NCBI RefSeq assembly: GCF_001298105.1
Contig: NZ_LGJH01000163.1
Span: forward strand, 109,728-173,727
DNA from: Novosphingobium sp. ST904
GTDB taxonomy: Bacteria > Pseudomonadota > Alphaproteobacteria > Sphingomonadales > Sphingomonadaceae
Reading direction: 5' to 3'
DNA length: 64,000 bases
Under the pieces are notes generated by a model. That model was given only the letters and a program-made list of their open reading frames with translations. It did no database searches and had not been told where the DNA came from. The position numbers were made by a program, and so were the translations under genes. Within the stretch, counting starts at the first letter, position 1, and the number at the start of each line of letters is the position of its first letter. Positions 38,709-47,804 of this stretch are shown one piece after another.

Positions 38709-39695
38709 ATGAAGCTCCTCAAGCTCATTCCCGATCACACGAACATCCACTTCCTTCGTTGGCAGTGGCCGTTCTTCATCACCAACATCCTGGCGATGGC
38801 CGCCTCGGTCGTTCTGCTGTTCACATACGGGCTCAACCTGGGCGTCGACTTCGTCGGCGGCCAGATGATCCGCGTGACCTTCGAACAGAGCGCGACCGCT
38901 CCGGTCGCCAAGCTGCGCGACAGCGTCGATTCGCTCGGCTTCGGCGAGCCGGTCATCCAGACTTTCGGCAAGCCGAACGAGGTCTCGGTCCGCATGAAGC
39001 TGCCGGAAGGTTCGGAGGACAATCCGAAGCTGGCTGACGGCATGGCCCGCAAGATCACCGCCAAGGTCCGTCAGGACTTCGCGGACGCCCGCGTCGACGG
39101 TGTCGACTCGGTCTCCGGCAAGGTTTCGGGCGAGCTGTTCCACACCGGTATGCTGGCGCTCGGTCTCGCCATGGTGTTCATCTCGATCTACATCTGGATC
39201 CGCTTCGAGTGGCAGTTCGCGGTCGGCGCGCTCTTCGCGCTGGTGCAGGATATCCTGCTGACCGTGGGCATGTTCTCGCTCACCCAGATGGAATTCGACC
39301 TCAACATCGTCGCGGCTCTGCTGACGCTGCTGGGTTACTCGCTGAACGACAAGATCGTCGTCTACGACCGTATCCGCGAGAACATGAAGAAGCACCGGCG
39401 CATGCCGATGAACGAGCTGCTCGACCTCTCGGTGAACGAGACGCTGTCGCGCACGATCGCGACTTCGCTGTCGGTTCTCATCATGCTGGTCTCGTTGCTG
39501 GCGCTTGGTCCCGATGTGATCTTCGGCTTCACCGCCGCCATCACGCTGGGTATCTTCATCGGCACTTACAGCTCGATCTTCATGTCCGCGCCGATCCTGG
39601 TCTGGCTGGGCGTGAAGTCGGATACCTTCGTGAAGCAGGAAAGCGAGATCGACCGTCAGGACCGCCTCGCTCGCGAGCGTGGCGCACAGCCCTGA
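38709..39695 (+). CDS. secF: Protein translocase subunit SecF
   Basis: The 328-residue protein is intact, starting 12 bp after secD. It has a first helix (about residues 22-43), the signature GLNLGVDFVGGQMIRV, a short periplasmic domain, and the five-helix bundle with LTLLGYSLNDKIVVYDRIRENM. It works with SecD in one inner-membrane complex. A strong terminator follows, so yajC-secD-secF is a closed operon. Confidence 0.97.
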   Translation: MKLLKLIPDHTNIHFLRWQWPFFITNILAMAASVVLLFTYGLNLGVDFVGGQMIRVTFEQSATAPVAKLRDSVDSLGFGEPVIQTFGKPNEVSVRMKLPEGSEDNPKLADGMARKITAKVRQDFADARVDGVDSVSGKVSGELFHTGMLALGLAMVFISIYIWIRFEWQFAVGALFALVQDILLTVGMFSLTQMEFDLNIVAALLTLLGYSLNDKIVVYDRIRENMKKHRRMPMNELLDLSVNETLSRTIATSLSVLIMLVSLLALGPDVIFGFTAAITLGIFIGTYSSIFMSAPILVWLGVKSDTFVKQESEIDRQDRLARERGAQP

Positions 39696-39715
39696 TCGGC
39701 CTTTGAGGTCTTGAG

Positions 39716-39752
39716 AAAAAGGGCCGTTCCCGGAAGGGAGCGGCCCTTTTTT
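39716..39752. terminator. Strong bidirectional Rho-independent terminator
   Basis: GGGCCGTTCCC (39721-39731) pairs with GGGAGCGGCCC (39736-39746) around a short GGAA loop. Five A precede the stem and six T follow it, so it can stop both secF (plus) and the convergent glycosyltransferase gene (minus), whose stop is 4 bp away. Confidence 0.92.
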
Positions 39753-39755
39753 CAT

Positions 39756-40964
39756 TCATGCTCCGGTGTTGACGGGGTCGCCCGCGAGGATACCGCGCCA
39801 GAAGTGAACGAGATTCTGCGCGTTCACGCCCCATGAGAAACGGCTGACGTTGGCCGAAACATCCTGCTGGCTCGGCGGATCGGCGAGAATCCGGCTCACC
39901 GCATCGGCAATCGCCTCCGGTGTGCGCGGGGCGATGCGGCCGGCGCTGTCGTCCTTCACGACTTCCCGTGCGCCGCCGATATCGGGGATGACGATCGGTG
40001 TGCCGCAGGCCAACCCCTCGATCCAGACATTGGCAAGGCCCTCGCTGGTCGAAGGGAGCACCAGAACGTCGGCCGCGCACAGGACGTGGGGGAGCAGGTC
40101 GTGCCCGACAAGGCCGAGAAACTGCACCCGGTCACTCACACCCAGCCGCTGCGCAAGGTCGCGCAGGGGTCTTTCGTCCTCGCCGGCGCCGGCCAGCGCC
40201 AGCCTGGCGCCGGGCAGAAGGGCCAGGGCCTCGATGACCAGCCGCTGGCCCTTGCGCGGGATCAGCGAGCCGGGCGTGACGATCAGCGGACCGACCGACC
40301 AGATGCCGAGGTTGGGCATGGCCGAAACCAGCGCGCGCGCGGCACCGCGCTCGATGGGGTGGAAGCGATCGTGGTCCAGCCCGGTGTAGTGAACGCCGAT
40401 CCGTTCTTCCGGCATGCCCAGGGCGATCATGTCTTCGCGCAGGGCCCGGCTCACTGCGAGCATTCCTGCCGCCTGGTGCGCGGCCTGTCGCATCTGCTTC
40501 AGCGCGGCGGGGCGCTGGCCCCAGTAATGGATATCCGCCCCGCGCGACTTGATGGTGAGCGGCAGTCCCAGTTCCCGTGCGACGATGGCGGCGGCAGGCC
40601 CGTCCGGGAAGAAGAACTGGGCGTCGACGAGGTCGAACGGCTTCTCTGCGTGAAGGCGGCGCACCAGCGGCAGCACGGCCGTGGCGATTCGTCCGGGATT
40701 GCTGTCGCCCCCGATCTTCGGGATGAGGGTGAACTTGGGATAGTGAACCTCGAATCCGGACGCATCGCTGCATTCCGGAACATGGCGCAGCTTGTCGTAG
40801 GGATGGCGGCGGGCGAGGGGCCATGGCGGGATGCCGATCGGGCTTATCATCGTCAGATCCACCTCGCCGCTCGCCACGATCGCGCGCATCTGGTTGCCGA
40901 CGAAGATACCGAACGAAGGTCTGACAGGATTGGGAAACAGCGTGGCGATGGACAGGATGCGCAT
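39756..40964 (-). CDS. Glycosyltransferase family 4 protein
   Basis: The 402-residue cytosolic protein has the GT-B two-domain layout: an acceptor domain starting MRILSIATLFPNPVRPSFGIF, and a donor domain with TPGSLIPRKGQRLVIEAL, LAGAGEDERPLRDLA and the EX7E-type segment PSTSEGLANVWIEGLACGTP typical of GT4 enzymes. Such enzymes transfer sugar from a nucleotide donor to a glycan or lipid. No other polysaccharide gene is adjacent, so the acceptor is unknown. It is 24 bp beyond an XRE regulator on the same strand. Confidence 0.92.
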   Translation of the reverse strand: MRILSIATLFPNPVRPSFGIFVGNQMRAIVASGEVDLTMISPIGIPPWPLARRHPYDKLRHVPECSDASGFEVHYPKFTLIPKIGGDSNPGRIATAVLPLVRRLHAEKPFDLVDAQFFFPDGPAAAIVARELGLPLTIKSRGADIHYWGQRPAALKQMRQAAHQAAGMLAVSRALREDMIALGMPEERIGVHYTGLDHDRFHPIERGAARALVSAMPNLGIWSVGPLIVTPGSLIPRKGQRLVIEALALLPGARLALAGAGEDERPLRDLAQRLGVSDRVQFLGLVGHDLLPHVLCAADVLVLPSTSEGLANVWIEGLACGTPIVIPDIGGAREVVKDDSAGRIAPRTPEAIADAVSRILADPPSQQDVSANVSRFSWGVNAQNLVHFWRGILAGDPVNTGA

Positions 40965-40988
40965 GGGTTTGCCTTTGGCTGTATAAGG

Positions 40989-41561
40989 TTAGAGCTTCCT
41001 GACGAGCATTTCGGCAACGGCTATCCACTGCGGATGTTCCACCGGTACCGGCCGCTGGCCGCTGACGGGAGGCAGGAGGGAAAGCGTCTCTCCGGTTATC
41101 TCGATCAGGCGGCCGAACGCGAACCGGCCGCCGGGAAGGGGCACGAGCACGTCGCGGTTCAGCAGGCGGGCGGCGTCCTGCGCAGGACCTTGCCTGAGCC
41201 ATACCTGATCCGCGGTGCGATATTCGCCGCAGGATCCTTCGACTTCCATCACCATCCACGGCGTTTCGGCGGCGAGGTCGCTGGGCAGCACGGCTTCGCG
41301 GCGGGTGCGCGGGCTCTCGGCCCCGCTTTCGGACAGCACCGCCACGATCATGGCCGGTGCGTTCGCCTCGCTTCGCAGCAGGCTTTCCGGCTCGACCTGC
41401 AGCGCCCTTGCGATCCGGTTCATCCAGACGAGGGAGAGGTTGCGCATCCCGGTTTCGAGACGGCCGATGGTCTGCGGCGTGGTCTGCGGTTCACAGGCGG
41501 CGGCGACATCGGCCAGGGTAAGCCCTTTCTGAAGGCGAATGTCGCGGATGCGGTTAATCAT
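40989..41561 (-). CDS. XRE-family regulator with C-terminal S24-like beta domain
   Basis: The 190-residue protein has an N-terminal Cro/CI-type helix-turn-helix (INRIRDIRLQKGLTLADVA through TPQTIGRLETGMRNLS, about residues 2-58) and a C-terminal region (about 95-190; TADQVWLRQGP, DVLVPLPGGRFAFGRLIEI) with the beta-rich pattern of LexA/CI peptidase-like domains but no obvious catalytic Ser-Lys pair. The start at 41561 has an AGGA site at a suitable spacing; an ATG at 41576 is an alternative. It probably controls itself or the glycosyltransferase gene downstream. Confidence 0.82.
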   Translation of the reverse strand: MINRIRDIRLQKGLTLADVAAACEPQTTPQTIGRLETGMRNLSLVWMNRIARALQVEPESLLRSEANAPAMIVAVLSESGAESPRTRREAVLPSDLAAETPWMVMEVEGSCGEYRTADQVWLRQGPAQDAARLLNRDVLVPLPGGRFAFGRLIEITGETLSLLPPVSGQRPVPVEHPQWIAVAEMLVRKL

Positions 41562-41765
41562 GGGATGTCCTGTCATATAACCGATCTGGTTTTCTTTCAT
41601 TCCTCTTGCGATCCAGTTTGGCAAGAGAACCTGCCGTGCTTTCTCGCCTGATCGATCGGATTTTTGCGCGGCTGTGAATTTAATCGTTTGAACCAGTACA
41701 CTTGCGTTGCGGAGGCGTGAAAGGATCGGCACGTTCGCGGCATTGCTCTTGATGGAGATAACAGA

Positions 41766-43588
41766 ATGCTGCGCCGCGAATTCATGGCTACGGCTGGGGC
41801 CGGACTGGCCTGGAGCCTGCTTTCATCCCGCAGCGCCATGGCTGCGGCGACCGCGCCGAACGGTGCCGACACCGCTTTCTATGCAAAGCTGGACGGCCTG
41901 TTCTATGAAAGCCTGGCGCAGAGCCCGGAGATGGCCACCTCGCTTGGCCTGGACAAGGGCAAGTATGCGGTGCTGAAGTCCCGCCTTTCGGACGGAAGCC
42001 GCAAGGGACGGGAGGCCGATCTCACCCTTGGCCACAAGGCGATCGCCGAAGTCGAGAAAGTCGATCCCGCGCCGCTCAGCGAAACCGGCCGTCGCAACCG
42101 CGAACTCTCGCTCTACCAGCTTCGCCAGCGGGTGGCGGCGCAGGACCGGTTCGATCTGGAAAGCGCGCAGCGGCCCTATCTCATAACCCAGCAGGGCGGC
42201 GCCTACTTCTCGCTGCCGGACTTCCTCGACAGCCGCCACACGATCGAGACGAAGGACGATGCGGAGGCTTATCTCTCGCGCCTTTCCGCCTTCAGGACCG
42301 CGCTTGACGACGAGACGGACCTGCAGAAGGAATATGGCGCGCGCGGCGTGGTCGCGCCGGGCTGGTCGTTGGACCTGACGCTCGGCCAGATGGCGAAGCT
42401 GCGCGACACGCCTGCCGCGCAGAGCGGTCTGGTCACTTCACTGGCGAGGCGCGCGGCGGCCAAGGGCATCGCGGGTGACTGGGCGGCACGGGCATCGGCC
42501 ATACTCGAAAAGGAGGTTCATCCCGCGCTGGACCGCCAGATCGCCCTGCTGAGGGCGCAGCGCCCGAACACCGCGGCGGGCGACGGCGCGTGGCGCCTCA
42601 AGCGCGGCGACGAAATCTATGCCGAGGCGCTGAAGCAAGCGACCACCACCGAGTATTCGCCCGAGGAAGTCCACAGGATCGGCCTCGAACAGGTTGCCGA
42701 TCTTTCGGCGCAGCTCGATACGATCCTGCGCTCCGCCGGGCTGACGCAAGGCCCGGTCGGCGCGCGTCTCGATGCGCTCAACAAGCGGCCGGACCAGCTT
42801 TACGCGAACACCGATGCCGGTCGCACCGAATTGATCGCCGCCCTCAACGAGGGCATCCGGCAGATGTATGCGAAGCTGCCGCAGGTCTTCGACAACCCAC
42901 CGCAGCAGCCGCTCGAAATCCGCCGCGTGCCGCCCGAGATTCAGGACGGCGCTTCGAACGGCTATTATTATCGCGCGCTCTCGATGGGTCGCGTCCGGCG
43001 ATCTACTGGATCAACCTGAAGGACGTGGGGGACTGGCCGAAATACACCTTGCCCTCGCTCACCTACCATGAGGGCGTTCCCGGGCATCACCTGCAGGGCG
43101 GCTATGCCCAGACCGGGGGCGAATTGCCGATGCTGCTCAGGAACAGCTTCATCTCCGCCTATGGCGAAGGCTGGGCGCTCTATGCGGAGCAGCTTGCCGA
43201 CGAGCTGGGAGGTTACAGCGGCCTTGAACGTGCGGGATATCTCCAGAGCTATCTGTTCCGCGCCGCGCGTCTGGTCATCGATACCGGGCTCCACCATTAC
43301 AAGTGGAGCCGCGAGAAGGCGGCGGACTACATGGTCGAGACGGTGGGATTCGCGCGTCCGCGTTCCCTGCGCGAGGTCGAGCGTTACTGCACGATGATCG
43401 GGCAGGCCTGTTCGTACAAGATGGGCCACACCGCATGGGTCAAGGCGCGGCAGCGGGCGCAGGCGGCCCTGGGCGACAAGTTCACCCTGCCATGGTTCCA
43501 TGCGGTTCTGGCAGAAGGGGTGATGCCGCTTTCGATGCTGGACAAGCGCGTGGACGAACGCATCGCCGAGCTGCAGAAGCTGGGCTGA
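41766..43588 (+). CDS. DUF885 family protein, Tat-exported, metallopeptidase-like (apparent frameshift)
   Basis: The repaired protein has 607 residues. The N-terminus LRREFMATAGAGLAWSLL is a twin-arginine signal, so it should be exported folded to the periplasm. The C-terminal half has the DUF885 hallmark TYHEGVPGHHLQ, a zinc-peptidase-like His/Glu motif, then EGWALYAEQLADELG. The frame breaks at 42983; restoring one G (TCGGATGGG) gives ALSDGSRPAIYWINL. The biochemical activity of DUF885 proteins is poorly known; peptide or ester hydrolysis is inferred from the motif. It is followed by a convergent terminator before hutU. Confidence 0.85.
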
Positions 43589-43594
43589 ACGCAG

Positions 43595-43629
43595 GGCGGG
43601 AGCGACCGGTTGCGGCGATCGCTCCCGCC
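43595..43629. terminator. Convergent hairpin between the DUF885 gene and hutU
   Basis: GGCGGGAGCGA (43595-43605) and TCGCTCCCGCC (43619-43629) form an 11-bp perfect stem with a 13-nt loop in the 46-bp gap between the two convergent stop codons. No T run follows, so its strength is uncertain. Confidence 0.6.
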
Positions 43630-43634
43630 AGCTT

Positions 43635-45299
43635 TCAGAGGATGCCGGGAAGGTCCAGACCCTTCTCCCGCGCACAATCCAGCGCGATCTCGTACCCGGC
43701 ATCGGCGTGACGCATCACGCCCGTCGCCGGGTCGTTCCACAGCACGCGCTCCAGACGCCTGGCGGCAGCTTCGGTGCCGTCGGCGACGATCACCATGCCC
43801 GAATGCTGCGAATAGCCCATGCCGACGCCGCCGCCGTGGTGCAGCGAAACCCAGGTTGCGCCCGACGCAGTGTTGAGCAGGGCGTTGAGCAGCGGCCAGT
43901 CCGAAACCGCGTCCGAACCGTCACGCATAGCCTCGGTCTCGCGGTTGGGAGAGGCGACCGAGCCGCTGTCGAGATGATCGCGGCCGATGACGACCGGGGC
44001 CTTGAGTTCCCCGTTCGCCACCATCTCGTTGAAGGCGAGGCCCAGCCGGTGGCGATCGCCAAGACCGACCCAGCAGATGCGCGCGGGCAGGCCCTGGAAC
44101 TGGATCTTCTCCCGCGCCATGTCGAGCCAGTTGTGCAGGTGCGCATGGTCGGGCAGCAGTTCCTTCACTTTGGCGTCGGTCTTGTAGATATCCTCGGGAT
44201 CGCCGGAGAGCGCGGCCCAGCGGAACGGTCCGACGCCGCGGCAGAACAGCGGGCGGATATAGGCGGGCACGAAGCCGGGGAAGTCGAACGCGTTCTCGAC
44301 GCCTTCGTTCTTCGCCATCTGGCGGATGTTGTTGCCATAGTCGGTGGTGGGCACGCCCGCCGCCTGGAAGTCCAGCATGGCCTGCACGTGGACGGCCATG
44401 GAGGCCTTGGCCGCCTTGGCGACGGCTTCGGGTTCTCGCTCGCGCTTTTCGATCCATTCGGCCACGGTCCAGCCGGCGGGGAGATATCCGTTGACGGGAT
44501 CGTGAGCGGAAGTCTGGTCAGTCAGCAGGTCGGGGCGAATGCCGCGCGCGAACATCTCGGGCAGCAGCTCCGCCGCGTTGCCGAGCAGGCCGACGGAGAC
44601 CGGCTTCTTTTCGGCATTGGCCTTTTCGATGATCGCCATCGCTTCGTCGATGGTCTCGGCGGCAACGTCGAGATAGCCGGTGCGCAGGCGCATTTCGATG
44701 CGGCTGGGCTGGCATTCGATGGCAAGGCAGGAAGCGCCGGCCATCACCGCCGCCAGCGGCTGGGCGCCGCCCATGCCGCCAAGACCTGCCGTCAGCAACC
44801 ACTTGCCCGAAAGGTCGCCGCCGTAGTGCTGGCGGCCCATCTCGACGAACGTTTCGTATGTGCCCTGAACGATGCCCTGCGTGCCGATGTAGATCCACGA
44901 ACCGGCGGTCATCTGGCCGTACATGGCAAGGCCGCGCTTATCGAGTTCGTTGAAGTGTTCCCAGTTCGCCCATTCCGGCACGAGGTTGGAATTGGCGATC
45001 AGCACGCGCGGTGCATCGGCATGGGTGCGGAACACGCCGACCGGCTTGCCGGACTGGACCAGCAGCGTCTCGTCCTCGTTCAGGCGGCGCAGGGTCTCGA
45101 CGATCTTGTCGTAGCTTTCCCAGTCGCGCGCGGCGCGGCCGATGCCGCCATAGACCACCAGTTCCTCCGGCCGTTCGGCCACGTCGGGGTGGAGGTTGTT
45201 CATCAGCATGCGCAGCGGGGCTTCGGTGAGCCAGCTTTTTGTGCTGAGTTCGGTGCCGGTCGCAGGTTTGATGACGCGGCTGTTGTCGAGGCGGGTCAT
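43635..45299 (-). CDS. hutU: Urocanate hydratase
   Basis: The 554-residue protein is a full-length urocanase, which hydrates urocanate to imidazolonepropionate with a tightly bound NAD+. Hallmarks are ELVVYGGIGRAARDWES at the N-terminus, WLLTAGLGGMGGAQPLA in the NAD domain, and SGDPEDIYKTD through ICWVGLGDRHRLG with DHLDSGSVASPNRETE. It is the last gene of the minus-strand hut group, 14 bp after hutG, and performs step two of histidine breakdown. Confidence 0.98.
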   Translation of the reverse strand: MTRLDNSRVIKPATGTELSTKSWLTEAPLRMLMNNLHPDVAERPEELVVYGGIGRAARDWESYDKIVETLRRLNEDETLLVQSGKPVGVFRTHADAPRVLIANSNLVPEWANWEHFNELDKRGLAMYGQMTAGSWIYIGTQGIVQGTYETFVEMGRQHYGGDLSGKWLLTAGLGGMGGAQPLAAVMAGASCLAIECQPSRIEMRLRTGYLDVAAETIDEAMAIIEKANAEKKPVSVGLLGNAAELLPEMFARGIRPDLLTDQTSAHDPVNGYLPAGWTVAEWIEKREREPEAVAKAAKASMAVHVQAMLDFQAAGVPTTDYGNNIRQMAKNEGVENAFDFPGFVPAYIRPLFCRGVGPFRWAALSGDPEDIYKTDAKVKELLPDHAHLHNWLDMAREKIQFQGLPARICWVGLGDRHRLGLAFNEMVANGELKAPVVIGRDHLDSGSVASPNRETEAMRDGSDAVSDWPLLNALLNTASGATWVSLHHGGGVGMGYSQHSGMVIVADGTEAAARRLERVLWNDPATGVMRHADAGYEIALDCAREKGLDLPGIL

Positions 45300-45313
45300 T
45301 GTATTTCCTCTGG

Positions 45314-46120
45314 TCAGGATTGCGCGAAGGCGATTGCGGCCTTCAGCACGTCTTGCAGGATCGGGGTGAGGGCGGCGGCACGCGCCGCCGAATAGGGCAA
45401 GGGCCAGTTGGCTTCGCTCGGCACTTCGGGCTCATCCATGTAGCCGCGAATGGCGAGTTCCATCTGGATCGCGTGGACGCCGCTGGCAGGCTCTCCATAA
45501 TGCCGCGTGGTCCAGCCGCCACGGAAGCGGCCGTCCAGAACGTGGCTCAGACCGCTTGCCTTGCAGACTTGGGTCACGGCGGCGGAAAGCGCCGGATCGC
45601 AGGTCTGGCCGAGGTTGGTGCCAATGTTGAACTGCGGCAATTCGCCATCGAACAGGCGCGGCACGTGGCTGCGGATCGAGTGCGCGTCATAGACCACGAC
45701 TTTGCCGTGAGCACTGCGCAGTCGCTCGATCTCGGAGCGAAGCGCGGCGTGGTACGGATCGAACCAGAGCGCGCGCCGGCGGGCGATCTCGGCTTCGTCC
45801 GGCGCAGCGTCCTTGTAGAGCAGCTCGCCGTCGAAGGTGGTCGTCGGGCAGAGTTCCGTCGTCGCCTGCCCCGGATAGAGCGAGGCGCCCGATGGATCGC
45901 GGTTGAGGTCGATCACGCTGCGCGAGACGCGCGCAGCAATCGTCGTTGCGCCAAGTTCGCGGGCGAAGGCGTAGAGATCGTCCACCCACCAGTCGGCATC
46001 GCGCCGTGCCAGCCATTCCGAGCGGAAGGCGGGAGCGACGTCGGCGAGGTCGGTGCCGACATGCGGAAAGGCGACGATGAGCGGCGCCTCCCCGCGATGA
46101 AGGGTGAAGGGCGGGTTCAT
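45314..46120 (-). CDS. hutG: N-formylglutamate deformylase
   Basis: The 268-residue protein belongs to the N-formylglutamate amidohydrolase family: IVAFPHVGTDL near the N-terminus, DADWWVDDLYAFA, VSRSVIDLNRDPSG, VVYDAHSIRSHVPRLFDG and LPQFNIGTNLG. It releases formate and glutamate from N-formylglutamate, the last step of the five-step histidine route, consistent with hutF in this locus. The start at 46120 (MNPPFTLHRGEAP) is chosen over an upstream frame extension because that extension runs into a dispersed repeat. Confidence 0.95.
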   Translation of the reverse strand: MNPPFTLHRGEAPLIVAFPHVGTDLADVAPAFRSEWLARRDADWWVDDLYAFARELGATTIAARVSRSVIDLNRDPSGASLYPGQATTELCPTTTFDGELLYKDAAPDEAEIARRRALWFDPYHAALRSEIERLRSAHGKVVVYDAHSIRSHVPRLFDGELPQFNIGTNLGQTCDPALSAAVTQVCKASGLSHVLDGRFRGGWTTRHYGEPASGVHAIQMELAIRGYMDEPEVPSEANWPLPYSAARAAALTPILQDVLKAAIAFAQS

Positions 46121-46160
46121 GTGCTTCGCTCCGTACCGACCGTCGTTCCCGTTTCCATCT

Positions 46161-46247
46161 TCGTCATTGCGAGGAGGCGAAGCCAACGCGCCAATCCGGA
46201 ACGGCTCTGCGCGACTCTGGATTGCTTCGCTACGCTCGCCATGACGA
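46161..46247. repeat. Palindromic intergenic repeat between hutH and hutG
   Basis: An 87-bp near-palindrome begins TCGTCATTGCGAG and ends CTCGCCATGACGA (12 of 13 pairs match), with an inner pair CCAATCCGGA / TCTGGATTGC. It resembles the dispersed GTCATTGCGAG repeats found between genes in sphingomonads. It could fold in the mRNA between hutH and hutG. Confidence 0.75.
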
Positions 46248-46274
46248 AAGTGGGGGTGGACGGCAGGCGGTCCA

Positions 46275-47804
46275 TCACGAAATCGCCGGGAGCAGGTCCG
46301 CCCCCGTGTCGGCCAGCGCGCCGGAGCGGATCAGCAGGTTCGCGGCTTCCATGTCCGGGTGGAAATGTCGGTCGTCGTCCAGCGCGGGAACTTCGGCGCG
46401 CAGCACGCCGCGCGCGGCTTCGAGCCAGGTGCTGGAGGCGAGCGGGGCGTGGAACTCGATGCCCTGGGCGGCGGCGAGCAGTTCGATGCCGATCACCGCC
46501 GTCGCGTTCTCCACCATCGAGAGCAGGCGCCGCGCGCCGTGGGCGGCCATCGAGACGTGGTCTTCCTGATTGGCCGAAGTGGGGATCGAATCGACCGATG
46601 CCGGATAGGCCTTCTGCTTGTTTTCGGAGACCAGCGCGGCGGCGGTGACCTGCGGGATCATGAAGCCCGAATTGAGGCCGGGGCGCGGCGTCAGGAACGC
46701 GGGCAGGCCGGACAGCGCAGGGTCCACCAGCATGGCGATGCGGCGTTCGGCGATCGAGCCGATCTCGCAGACGGCCAGCGCGATCATGTCGGCGGCGAAG
46801 GCGACCGGCTCGGCATGGAAATTGCCGCCGGAGAGGGCCTCGTCCGCTTCCGGGAAGATCAGCGGGTTGTCGGAAACGCCGTTGGCCTCGATCTCCAGCG
46901 TCGTTGCCGCCTGGCGCAGCACGTCGAGCGCGGCGCCCATGACCTGCGGCTGGCAGCGCAGGCAATAGGGGTCCTGCACGCGGGCGTCGTTCTCGACATG
47001 GCTGGCGCGGATCGCGGAGCCCGCCATGAGGCCGCGTAGGGCGTCGGCCACCTCGATCTGGCCGCGATGGCGGCGCAGGGCGTGGATGCGCGGGTCGAAC
47101 GGCGTGTCGGAGCCCTTGGCCGCTTCGGTGGAAAGTGCCCCCGTCACCAGCGCGGAGCGGAACAGCAGTTCGGCTTCGAACAGGCCGGCCAGCGCATTGG
47201 CGGCCGAGAACTGGGTGCCGTTGAGCAGTGCGAGGCCTTCCTTCGGCCCGAGTTCAAGCGGATCGAGACTGGCGCGGGTGAGCGCCTCGATAGCGGGCAG
47301 GCGCTGGCCTTCGAACATGATCTCGCCCACGCCGATCATCGTTGCGGCCATGTGCGAAAGCGGGGCAAGGTCGCCGCTGGCACCGACCGAACCTTGCGAG
47401 GGCACCACCGGCGTCAGGCCCTTGGCCAGCATCGTTTCGAGCAGGGCGACGGTTTCCGGGCGCACGCCCGAGGCGCCTTGTGCGAGGCTGGCAAGCTTGA
47501 GCGCCATCATCAGGCGGATCACGGGAACCGGAGAGGGCTCGCCCGTGCCCGCCGCATGGCTCAGCACGATGTTGCGCTGGAGCGTGGCGAGATCCTCGTC
47601 GCCGATGCGCACGCTGGCAAGCTTACCGAACCCGGTGTTGATGCCGTAGACCGGCTCGCCCCTGGCGAGGATGCGGGCGACGGCGGCGGCGCTTTCGATC
47701 ACGCGCGGCGCGCAGGCCGGGTCGAGCGTCACGCCCGCGCCGCGATAGACCGCGCGCCACTGGGCAAGCGAAACGTTGCCGGGCGTGAGGAGGATGTCGT
47801 TCAT
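46275..47804 (-). CDS. hutH: Histidine ammonia-lyase
   Basis: The 509-residue protein is a standard HAL, which removes ammonia from histidine to give urocanate. The MIO cofactor forms from Ala142-Ser143-Gly144 in GSVGASGDLAPLSH, and the catalytic YGINTGFGKL and the later RVQDPYCLRCQPQVMG, SGGNFHAEPVAFAAD and QEDHVSMAAHGARR motifs are present. Its start overlaps the hutI stop by 4 bp (ATGA), so the two are translationally coupled. Confidence 0.98.
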   Translation of the reverse strand: MNDILLTPGNVSLAQWRAVYRGAGVTLDPACAPRVIESAAAVARILARGEPVYGINTGFGKLASVRIGDEDLATLQRNIVLSHAAGTGEPSPVPVIRLMMALKLASLAQGASGVRPETVALLETMLAKGLTPVVPSQGSVGASGDLAPLSHMAATMIGVGEIMFEGQRLPAIEALTRASLDPLELGPKEGLALLNGTQFSAANALAGLFEAELLFRSALVTGALSTEAAKGSDTPFDPRIHALRRHRGQIEVADALRGLMAGSAIRASHVENDARVQDPYCLRCQPQVMGAALDVLRQAATTLEIEANGVSDNPLIFPEADEALSGGNFHAEPVAFAADMIALAVCEIGSIAERRIAMLVDPALSGLPAFLTPRPGLNSGFMIPQVTAAALVSENKQKAYPASVDSIPTSANQEDHVSMAAHGARRLLSMVENATAVIGIELLAAAQGIEFHAPLASSTWLEAARGVLRAEVPALDDDRHFHPDMEAANLLIRSGALADTGADLLPAIS

